From the NCBI GenBank assembly GCA_004173515.1, contig SECN01000023.1:42015-106014 (forward strand): 64,000 nucleotides of DNA. Reading direction: 5' to 3'. Made by a program: the position numbers and the translations under genes. The notes under the pieces were generated by a model. The model made no database searches. It was not told the DNA's origin and saw only the letters and a program-made list of their open reading frames with translations. The number at the start of each line of letters is the position of its first letter. Within the stretch, counting starts at the first letter, position 1. Source of the stretch: Myxococcaceae bacterium. GTDB lineage: Bacteria > Myxococcota > Myxococcia > Myxococcales > Myxococcaceae. Of the stretch, positions 19,738 through 26,624 are shown piece after piece.

Positions 19738-20528
19738 GTCACGACTACGTCGAGATCGCGCGCCACAATCAATCCCTGCTCCTCGCTGAAACGCTGGAAG
19801 CCCTCGCGCACTCCCAGGAGCCGCCGGCCGAACTCTTCTCGAACGCCGCCGTGTGCTACCGGGTGCTGGCGCTCTGCACCCTGCTTCAAGATGCGGACAT
19901 GGAAGGCTTCGCCAACCTCCTCTGCAAGGCCGGGCAGGCACGACTCGCCTTCCTGGAGCGTGCCGCGCAAGGGGCACAGCGCTACGCGCCGGGTTTCTTG
20001 ATCGCCAGTGACACCTGTGGCTTCAGTGACGCGCTGGCTTCGGGTGACCTGGACACGGCTCGCGCCATCGCCCGACTCTCCCCTGTGCGACATGCCCAGG
20101 ACCTGGAATACGAGGAGGATTTTCTCTTCTCCCGCTTCCTGCACCTCTGGGTGCTCGCTCCCCGTGACATCGCTGGATTGGAACTGGCGCTGGAGCGCTG
20201 GGCGTCCGTGGTGGAAGAGGGCGACCCGGACATGCGATTGCACGTCTGCCGTGAGCTGATGGAGAAGAACCCGGACCGCTTCTCCCAGGCGATCCAGTCG
20301 CTCGTGACCGAGCGCAGGCGTGAGTATCGCGCCTATCGCAAGCAGCTCGACTTCGACGAGGAGGTCGCGGCGACGACGGGGAAGGTCTACCTCGACGGAC
20401 TGGCGCTCCTGCGGCTCGCCGAACTGGAAGGACTGGGGCCCCTGCCTGCATTCGAGATGCTCCCCGAACTCGCGAGAATCCCTCTGGGAACACCGCTGCC
20501 TGGGCCGCAGGCCTGGCGGGCGGGATGA
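19734..20528 (+). CDS. Imm49-like immunity protein
   Basis: A 264-residue mainly helical protein resembling the Imm49 family found next to polymorphic toxins in myxobacteria. Visible features are NAAVCYRVLALCTLLQDADM, and DEEVAATTGKVYLDGLALLRLAE near the C-terminus (shown here as separate short parts of one helical region). Translation is coupled to the preceding immunity gene (ATGA overlap), so the two are co-expressed. Its cognate toxin is not visible. The family assignment rests on overall pattern and context. Confidence 0.68.
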   Translation: MSHDYVEIARHNQSLLLAETLEALAHSQEPPAELFSNAAVCYRVLALCTLLQDADMEGFANLLCKAGQARLAFLERAAQGAQRYAPGFLIASDTCGFSDALASGDLDTARAIARLSPVRHAQDLEYEEDFLFSRFLHLWVLAPRDIAGLELALERWASVVEEGDPDMRLHVCRELMEKNPDRFSQAIQSLVTERRREYRAYRKQLDFDEEVAATTGKVYLDGLALLRLAELEGLGPLPAFEMLPELARIPLGTPLPGPQAWRAG

Positions 20529-20531
20529 GTC

Positions 20532-20993
20532 TCAGTTCGGAAACGACACGGCCTGCTCCAGGCCCTCGCTCCATTCCAGCAGGCAGGATGCGTCCACCAG
20601 GAACGTGACCTCGATGCGGTTGCTCGGGCAGGAGTAGTAGAGGGTGAAGGCAGGCTTCCAGAGGCTGGCGCTCGTGTCGGTGCGGTGCGCGACTTCGAAG
20701 GTGAGGGTAACGTCGCGCCAGTCCAGGTTCACGCTGAACTCCTCCTGGTCGACCTGCCATTGTCGGAGGGCCCGGAGCAGGGCGTTGAAGCGCTCTCGGG
20801 GCACGACGACCTGTGGCAGTCGGATGTCGAAGTCGTCGACCACTTCGTCGAACTTGGAGACATCCCTGCGGAACGCAGTTCCCGTGCTTCGCAACTCCAG
20901 GAGCAGGCAGGGTTCTCCATCGAGAACCATGCTCCGGCGGATGCTCCCCACCAGGGCTTTGTAGCCAGCGTTCGAGGGAAGGCGGAAGTTCAT
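20532..20993 (-). CDS. Hypothetical protein, possibly a small immunity protein
   Basis: A 153-residue soluble protein of alternating beta strands and few helices, ending EWSEGLEQAVSFPN. I do not recognise a family with confidence; the shape (polar sandwich, no signal, no membrane segment) and its place 3 bp from, and convergent with, the Imm49-like gene suggest an immunity-type protein. The start could be ATG 20993 or GTG 20999; neither has a clear Shine-Dalgarno. Codon use is somewhat lower in GC3 than neighbouring operons, as is common in such modules. Confidence 0.6.
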   Translation of the reverse strand: MNFRLPSNAGYKALVGSIRRSMVLDGEPCLLLELRSTGTAFRRDVSKFDEVVDDFDIRLPQVVVPRERFNALLRALRQWQVDQEEFSVNLDWRDVTLTFEVAHRTDTSASLWKPAFTLYYSCPSNRIEVTFLVDASCLLEWSEGLEQAVSFPN

Positions 20994-21018
20994 GGGCACG
21001 TGCGTGCCGTGACGATCC

Positions 21019-21333
21019 TCACGGAGCGGGACTGACGGGCGTCACCAGCACGCGCACCGCTTCGACGACCGACCGGCGTCGCCTGCGGAGCTCCGCCGGG
21101 CTCGGCGTCGTGGGGCCGGCACAATAGGAGCGCGGGAAGGACCAGGTCTTGGCGAGCGCCAGCAACTCGTCCGCCGCGAAGTGCTTCGTGACCGTGCCCT
21201 CGCGCTGGGCCCGGGTGATGGCCTCGCTGCCAGTGCTGCGGGCGCAGCGCTCCGGACACATCATCCGGGTGTCGTCCGTGGGTGGCGGCCTCTCCACGCC
21301 GGGGCTGGGGGCGTACCAGGCCGCGAAGTCGCG
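21019..21333 (-). pseudogene. Fragment resembling the C-terminus of a TetR-family regulator
   Basis: About 105 codons with coding-like GC3, including AITRAQREGTVTKHFAADEL and RRRRRSVVEAVRVLVTP, a pattern seen at the end of TetR regulators. There is no DNA-binding N-terminus. The frame is continuous with the GFA gene upstream apart from that gene's TAG stop (21334-21336), so the two may be joined remnants, or the TAG may be a nonsense codon. Low confidence in the family. Confidence 0.35.
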
Positions 21334-21708
21334 CTACCAGAGGTTGCGCCCGTCCAGGAACACCACGCGCACGGCGTCCAGGTTGAAGTCGTCGAACAGC
21401 CGCGAGTTGAGGCCCACCTTGAACCTGCCGGGTACGGCGGCGCCGTTCTCCCAGGCGGGCGTGTCCGTCCACGTGCCGCAACCACAGACCTGGCAGTGGT
21501 GGTGGGCGACGGGCGCGTTGCGGTCGTACGTGCCCACCTGCTCGCGGCTCGTGAACTTCACCTGCTCCGGGTCGTAGTAGGCCCAGAGCGGACCCCGCTT
21601 CGAGCAGAACGTGCAGTTGCAGCGGGTGACCTCCTTCGGTGGCGCCGTGACCTCGAACCGCGTCGCGCCGCAGTGACAGCTTCCCTTCAGGGGCGTGGTT
21701 TCGCTCAT
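21334..21708 (-). CDS. GFA-family (glutathione-dependent formaldehyde-activating enzyme-like) zinc protein
   Basis: A 124-residue protein with the GFA-fold cysteines: KGSCHCGATRFEV near the N-terminus, CNCTFCSKRGPLW, and HHCQVCGCGTWTD. These bind zinc in the GFA/CENP-V family. Most bacterial members have no proven substrate despite the name. The ATG at 21708 is preceded by GGAGGG only one base away, so translation may start at an upstream codon. It ends in TAG with the same frame open beyond (see the TetR-like fragment). Confidence 0.82.
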   Translation of the reverse strand: MSETTPLKGSCHCGATRFEVTAPPKEVTRCNCTFCSKRGPLWAYYDPEQVKFTSREQVGTYDRNAPVAHHHCQVCGCGTWTDTPAWENGAAVPGRFKVGLNSRLFDDFNLDAVRVVFLDGRNLW

Positions 21709-21824
21709 CCCTCCATCATCCAGAAGCGAGCCCGCGCGGGGAGCGTGGGGTGGCCACTCTGTCCGTGCTTTGACGCTCGGCGCCCGGCGTCCGTCCGCCT
21801 TGACAGGGGCGGGGGGGCTGATGA

Positions 21825-21848
21825 GGATGCAAGTCATTATCAACTTGG
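21825..21848 (+). promoter_or_regulatory. Fur-like box before the PepSY operon
   Basis: GATGCAAGTCATTATCAAC overlaps a dyad CAAGT-8 bp-ACTTG (21830-21847). It resembles one half of the Fur consensus (TCATTATC). It lies 32 bp before the first ATG of a three-gene membrane operon opposite a siderophore receptor, which supports iron control. Confidence 0.5.
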
Positions 21849-21879
21849 AATCAGGAAGCCGGGACGTCGGGTGCCCACG

Positions 21880-22167
21880 ATGCTGAGTCTCGCGGCGCTG
21901 GCGTTCTGCGTGTCGGCGGTGGCGGGGTTGGGGGCGGGGCTCCGTGCGCGGTGGTTCGCGGCGGTGCCGGGGCTCGCTTGCGTGGCGTGCTGCCTGAGGG
22001 GCTTCGGTCCGGTGGCGGGGTTGCTGGTGCTGGCGGTGCTCGCGATGACGGCGGCCTCGGTGCTGGTGCTGCTGCTGGCGCCCCGGCCCGCGCGGGCCCG
22101 CACCGTCGCGTGGGTGAGCGGGGCGGTGGGGCTTCTGCCCGTGGTGCTGACGGGCTTCGGTTCATGA
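21880..22167 (+). CDS. Small membrane protein, first gene of the PepSY operon
   Basis: A 95-residue protein with about three hydrophobic helices (LSLAALAFCVSAVAGLGAGL; LLVLAVLAMTAASVLVLLLA; a C-terminal VGLLPVVLTGF). No family is recognised. A GTG at 21871 is an alternative start. It overlaps the next gene (ATGA) and is preceded by a Fur-like site, so it is probably an accessory component of a siderophore-iron uptake or reduction system. The homologous position beside PepSY proteins is often held by DUF3649/DUF3325-like proteins. Confidence 0.65.
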   Translation: MLSLAALAFCVSAVAGLGAGLRARWFAAVPGLACVACCLRGFGPVAGLLVLAVLAMTAASVLVLLLAPRPARARTVAWVSGAVGLLPVVLTGFGS

Positions 22168-22451
22168 ACGCGCTTCGTGAGGACAGGGCCGCGAACCACT
22201 CCGCCGCGCGGACGCTGGCGACCGTGGTGGGGGCGCCGCTCGCGGCGTTCGCGGTGGGCGCGGCGGTGATGGCGTTGCTTCCGGTGTCGGGGCCGTTGGC
22301 GTTCGCGGTGGGCTTCCACGCGGTGCTGCCCGTGTGGGTGGGGCTCGCGTGCACGCTGCCCCTGGCGAGGAATGGCCGGGTGGCCTGGGGCGTGTGTCTG
22401 GCGGTGGTGGTGCTGGTGGCGCTCGTGCTGGCCGTTCGGGGGTCGGGATGA
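22164..22451 (+). CDS. Small membrane protein, second gene of the PepSY operon (DUF3649-like)
   Basis: A 95-residue protein with about three transmembrane helices (LAAFAVGAAVMALLPV; FHAVLPVWVGLACTLPLA; VCLAVVVLVALVLAV). It begins and ends with ATGA overlaps to its neighbours, so the three genes are translated together. DUF3649-like iron-transporter proteins occur beside PepSY proteins in siderophore loci; this identification is from context and hydrophobic pattern only. Confidence 0.6.
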   Translation: MNALREDRAANHSAARTLATVVGAPLAAFAVGAAVMALLPVSGPLAFAVGFHAVLPVWVGLACTLPLARNGRVAWGVCLAVVVLVALVLAVRGSG

Positions 22452-24004
22452 AGCTGTCGCCTCGCACCTTCCGCATCCAGTTCGACCTGCACGCGTGGGC
22501 GGGCGTCATCGCCAGCCTCTTCCTGTTCGTCATCTTCTTCTGCGGCATCTTCGCGATGTACCGCGAGGACCTGGAGCTCTGGCAGGAGCCCGCGCTCCAC
22601 GTCGCTCCGCCTTCGGAGGCTCCGCCGTCCTTCGACGGGATGCTCGCGCGGGTGAAGGAGCATGCGGCGCTGCCCGTGGGCTCGCACGTGGGCCTGCTCG
22701 CGCACGAGGACACGCGGTACATCACCGCGTACCTCTTCGAGCCGTCGGGGCTGCGCGTGCTGTGGTTGGACCCCGTCACCGGCACCGCGCTGCCGGAGCG
22801 CAGCCGCCTGGCCAGTGAGCTGTACTGGATGCACTTCTTCTACCGCGTGCCGTGGGGCATGGAGTTCACGGGCGTCGTGGCCGTCGCGCTGCTCGTGGCG
22901 CTGGTGAGCGGCCTGTGGATCCACCTGAAGGACCTGCGCGCGCAGTGGTGGCGCTTCCGGCCCGCCGCGAAGCCGCGCTTCTCCGCGTCGGATGCGCACA
23001 AGGTGCTGGGCGTCTTCGGGCTGCCGTTCACCGCGATGCTCGCGTGGTCGGGCGCGGTGATGTGTCTGTCGGGGCTGGCCGCGCAGGGCTACGGCTCGAC
23101 CGTGTATCGGGGGCAGGCGGACCGGGTGACGCGGCTTCGCGGACACGAGCAGCCGCTGCGTGAGGCCGCGGGACGCGAGGCGCCCATGCTGTCGGTGGAC
23201 TCTGTCGTGGCACGTGCCCGCCAGTCGGTCCCTGGCGCGGAGGGCGTTCCCCGCTACGTGGAGCTGCATCACTTCGGAGACGCCCGGGCCTGGGCTGGCG
23301 TGTATTTCCAGCTCGCACCCCTGGGGCCGGACCACTTCGCCCATGTGGACGGGGTGAGTGGCGAGACGTTCGGGTCCAGCGTCGCGTCCCGTACGCCGGC
23401 CTTCACCTTCGAGCGGCTCCTCTTCGACCTGCATGCCGGCCGGTTCGCGGAGGCGCTGATGAAGCCGCTCTACGCGCTGCTCGCGCTGGCGATGTGCGCG
23501 GTGCTCGTCACGGGCAACCTCGTGTGGTTGGAGCGGCGGGACCCCTCTCGCAAGCACCGGGGCAACCGGGTGTTGGAGCGGCTGACGGTGGGTGTGCCGT
23601 CGGGGCTCGCCTTCGGGACGGCGGTCTACTTCGCCGCGAACCGCGTGCTGCCGTGGGCAATGGCCCGGCGGGCGGATTGGGAGTTCGGCCTGTACCTGGG
23701 GGCGTGGGCGCTCGCGGTCGTCGTCGCGCTCGTGCCGCGGGGTGCGCCCCGTCAGGTGGCCAGCGTGCTGTGTGCGATGGCCGCGGTGCTGTTCGGCGGG
23801 GTGGTAATGGGCGACGTGGCGCTCCGCGACGTGAACCTGTTCACGGCGCTGGCGCGGGGACTGCCCCCGGTGTTCCTGGCGGAGCTGCTGCTGTGCTGCA
23901 TGGCGCTGTGCTGCGGAGGGCTCGCCTGGGGGCTGCGCAGGCGGCGGACGGTGGAGGCTCTTCCGGGCGGTGATTCTCCGGAAGGCCCTCTCGTCAAAGC
24001 GTGA
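22448..24004 (+). CDS. PepSY-associated TM protein, probable ferri-siderophore reductase component
   Basis: A 518-residue inner-membrane protein. The N-terminal signature RIQFDLHAWAGVIASLFLFV is the first helix of the PepSY_TM family, with conserved histidines (LYWMHFFYRVPWGMEF, DLHAGRF). About eight helices follow, with a PepSY-like periplasmic loop between residues 45 and 130. In known cases (such as FoxB and PiuB) these proteins pass electrons to release iron from siderophores at the inner membrane. It is the last gene of the operon and convergent with a siderophore receptor, separated by a repeat cluster. Confidence 0.85.
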   Translation: MKLSPRTFRIQFDLHAWAGVIASLFLFVIFFCGIFAMYREDLELWQEPALHVAPPSEAPPSFDGMLARVKEHAALPVGSHVGLLAHEDTRYITAYLFEPSGLRVLWLDPVTGTALPERSRLASELYWMHFFYRVPWGMEFTGVVAVALLVALVSGLWIHLKDLRAQWWRFRPAAKPRFSASDAHKVLGVFGLPFTAMLAWSGAVMCLSGLAAQGYGSTVYRGQADRVTRLRGHEQPLREAAGREAPMLSVDSVVARARQSVPGAEGVPRYVELHHFGDARAWAGVYFQLAPLGPDHFAHVDGVSGETFGSSVASRTPAFTFERLLFDLHAGRFAEALMKPLYALLALAMCAVLVTGNLVWLERRDPSRKHRGNRVLERLTVGVPSGLAFGTAVYFAANRVLPWAMARRADWEFGLYLGAWALAVVVALVPRGAPRQVASVLCAMAAVLFGGVVMGDVALRDVNLFTALARGLPPVFLAELLLCCMALCCGGLAWGLRRRRTVEALPGGDSPEGPLVKA

Positions 24005-24186
24005 CGGCTGCCCAGTGTCGCCGACGCAGGCGGCTGCCCGGTGGTGACGGACGGTGGAGGCTCTTCCGGAGAGATGCTTTGGAAAGGCGCCTCGTCAAAG
24101 CATGACGGCTGACCGGTGGCCGCGGACGGTGGAGGCCCTTCCGGGGATGACGCTTCGGAAGGGCTCCTCGTCAACGCGTGACGACT
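23945..24186. repeat. Three degenerate copies of a 64-66 bp hairpin repeat between convergent genes
   Basis: Copies at 23945-24010, 24048-24111 and 24123-24186 share CGGACGGTGGAGGCTCTTCC, a central inverted part (for example GCCCTTCCGG with CGGAAGGGC) and CTCGTCAAAGCGTGACGGCT. The first copy encodes the last codons of the PepSY gene, the third overlaps the stop of the TonB receptor gene. Each can fold as a hairpin, so the array may act as a bidirectional terminator that has duplicated. Confidence 0.85.
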
Positions 24187-26428
24187 ACCAGGTGTAGCCG
24201 ACGTTGGCGGACGCACGACGGCGCTCGCCGTAGAAGCAGGCCGACGCGGAGCTGCACGAGGACACGTAGGTCTTGTCTCCGACGTTGGAGGCGTTGAGGG
24301 CCGCCTTCCACGGGCCGTGCTCGTAGTGCACGCCGACGTCCACCAGCGTGAAGCCCGGCACCTCCAGCGTGTTCTCGCGGTCCGCGTAGGACGCTCCCAC
24401 GCCACGCACGCCCGCCGCCGCGCCGAAGCCTCGCAGCGCGCCTTCCTGGAAGGTGTAGTCCAGCCACAGCGACGCCATCGCCTCCGGCACGCCCACCGGA
24501 CGCTTGCCGAGCTCCAGCTCCGCGCCCTCCGTGATCTCAAGCGAATACAACGACGCGGAGCCGATGAGGCTCAGGCCGCGCAGCAGCGTGGCGTTGGCCT
24601 CCACCTCGAAGCCGCGCGAGCGCACCTCGCCAATCTGGAGCTGGTTGAAGGCGCCGTCGGTGGTGACGAAGTTCTGGCGCTTCAACTCGAAGAGCGACAG
24701 GCCCACCATCAGGCGCGTGTTCTCCGGCTGGAACTTCACGCCCGCCTCCAACTGCTGCCCCGTCTCCGGCTCGAACAGCGAGCCATCCGACTTCGTGCCA
24801 GCCACCGGGTTGAAGGACCGCGAGATGCTCACGTACGGCGCGACGCCCAGGTCGAAGCGGTAGAGCAGGCCCGCGCGGCCGCTCAGCGCGCTCTCGCTAC
24901 CGTCGTAGCTGGCCGTGGGCGTCAGCGCGTTGTCCACGTCCAGGCCCACCCAGTCGTGGCGCCCGCTCACCACGAGGTCCAGGTGCTCGCCGAAGCGCAC
25001 CTGGTCCTGGAGGTAGACGCCCAGTTGGTCCTGTGTGGAGCGGTTGTCCGTGTAGCGCGTCGTGGTGGGCGCGTAGTCGCCGCGCACGGGGTTGAGCAGG
25101 TCCAACGGCGCGCCCGCCTCGTAGCCCTGCTCGTCGTCCAGCCGGTAGTGCTTGTAGTCCACGCCAGCCAGCACCGTGTGGTGCACGGGGCCGGTGGTGA
25201 AGCGCGCCTCGCCCTGGGTGTCCACGGAGAAGAGGTTCGCGCTCGGCAGCGTCACGAAGTTGCCGCGCGCCAGCTGCGCGTCCGCCGGGTCGCCCGCGTA
25301 GCCCACGCCATAGAGCGTCTTGAAGTCCAGGTCCAGCAGGGCGTAGCGCAGGTTCTGGCGCACCGTGAAGGTGTCGTCGAAGCGGTGCGCGAACTCATAG
25401 CCCCACCAGCGCTGGTCGCGCTTGAAACGGTCCAGGCTCTTGTCGCTGGTGTAGAAGTCGGTGGGGATGCGGCCATACGGCGCGTCCACCACGGTGCCCA
25501 CGTAGGGCAGGAAGTTCTGCCCCCGGGTGCGGTCCGCCAGCAGGCTCGCGTAGAGCGTCAGCGACGTGCGCTCCGTGGGCGCCCAGGTGAGCGCCGGTGC
25601 CAGGAACAGCCGGTTGTTGTCGATGTCGTCCACCTGCGTGCCGCCGCCGCGCGCCAGCGCCGTCACCCGGTAGCGCCAGTGGTTGCCCGCGTCGATGGCG
25701 CCGCCCAGGTCCACGCCCGCGTAGCCGTTGGCGAACGCGTTGACCCCCACCTCCACGTGGCGCACCGGCCCATCCGTGGGCGGACGCTTGCCCACCATGT
25801 TGAGCAGGCCGCCCGGCGACGTGCCGCCGTAGAGCACCGACGACGGGCCGCGCACCGCCTCCACGCGCTCCAGGCCGAACGTTTCGATGCGCCAGGTGGC
25901 GAAGCTGCTGGAGTACAACTGGAGCCCGTCCAGGAAGTAGCCGCCCTCCTGCGACGAGAAGCCCCGGATGAGGAACCAGTCGTTGCGCGAATCCGCGCCG
26001 AAGGTCTCCGAGCGCACGCCGGGCGTGTACCGCGTGGCCTCCACCACGGACTGCACCTGCTGCGCGTCCATCTGCGCCCGCCCCACCACCGACACCGACT
26101 GCGGCGTCTCCAGCAGCGACGTGTCCGTCTTCGTGCCACTGCCGCTGCGCCGCGCGGTGAAGCCCTTCACCGGCCCGTTGGCGCGCTCCCGCTCCGCCTC
26201 CACGTTCACGGTGGGCAGGGTGAAGGTCTCCTCCGGATCCGTGGAGGCCGCCGGCGCCGGGGCAGGCGCCTCCGACGGGGGCACGACGGGGGACGACTCC
26301 GTGGGCGCCGGAGACTCCGACGGCACGACGGGCTCCTGGGCCAGGGCCGACGAGGACAGGACGACCGAGGCGCCGAGCAGCGCTCCCGGGACGAGGAGGC
26401 GCGAGCGGCTTCGAGACAGGATGGGCAT
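24185..26428 (-). CDS. TonB-dependent siderophore receptor
   Basis: A 747-residue outer-membrane receptor. The signal peptide ends SSSALAQ and is followed by a Pro/Ala-rich linker. The plug domain shows TSLLETPQSVSVVGRAQMDA, FLIRGFSSQEGGYFLDGLQL and VEAVRGPSSVLYGGTSPGGL, typical of FhuA/FpvA-type siderophore receptors. The barrel closes with GERRRASANVGYTW, ending in the expected aromatic residue. The ATG is almost adjacent to a Fur-like box and has no evident Shine-Dalgarno. It converges on the PepSY operon. Together they form a siderophore uptake locus; no biosynthesis or ABC transporter genes are in the window. Confidence 0.92.
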   Translation of the reverse strand: MPILSRSRSRLLVPGALLGASVVLSSSALAQEPVVPSESPAPTESSPVVPPSEAPAPAPAASTDPEETFTLPTVNVEAERERANGPVKGFTARRSGSGTKTDTSLLETPQSVSVVGRAQMDAQQVQSVVEATRYTPGVRSETFGADSRNDWFLIRGFSSQEGGYFLDGLQLYSSSFATWRIETFGLERVEAVRGPSSVLYGGTSPGGLLNMVGKRPPTDGPVRHVEVGVNAFANGYAGVDLGGAIDAGNHWRYRVTALARGGGTQVDDIDNNRLFLAPALTWAPTERTSLTLYASLLADRTRGQNFLPYVGTVVDAPYGRIPTDFYTSDKSLDRFKRDQRWWGYEFAHRFDDTFTVRQNLRYALLDLDFKTLYGVGYAGDPADAQLARGNFVTLPSANLFSVDTQGEARFTTGPVHHTVLAGVDYKHYRLDDEQGYEAGAPLDLLNPVRGDYAPTTTRYTDNRSTQDQLGVYLQDQVRFGEHLDLVVSGRHDWVGLDVDNALTPTASYDGSESALSGRAGLLYRFDLGVAPYVSISRSFNPVAGTKSDGSLFEPETGQQLEAGVKFQPENTRLMVGLSLFELKRQNFVTTDGAFNQLQIGEVRSRGFEVEANATLLRGLSLIGSASLYSLEITEGAELELGKRPVGVPEAMASLWLDYTFQEGALRGFGAAAGVRGVGASYADRENTLEVPGFTLVDVGVHYEHGPWKAALNASNVGDKTYVSSCSSASACFYGERRRASANVGYTW

Positions 26429-26430
26429 GT

Positions 26431-26449
26431 TGAGAATGATTTGCGAAAT
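26431..26449 (-). promoter_or_regulatory. Fur-like box abutting the siderophore receptor start codon
   Basis: TGAGAATGATTTGCGAAAT (plus-strand reading) resembles the Fur consensus and lies 3 bp upstream of the receptor ATG. A repressor here would block initiation directly. The position leaves little room for a leader. Confidence 0.6.
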
Positions 26450-26624
26450 CAAGGGGAGAGCCCGCCGCGTAACACGGCCCCCGTTGACGCGGCAAGGCGG
26501 GAGTGGCGCGGGAAGGCGTTGACGCCCTCCCGGTCCTTCCCGCCGCCACACCGCCTGTCTGTGTTTGGCGCCCCGGGTGGGTTGCTACCCCGGAGCGCTT
26601 CAGCCCGCTGGGGGCGTCAACGAC

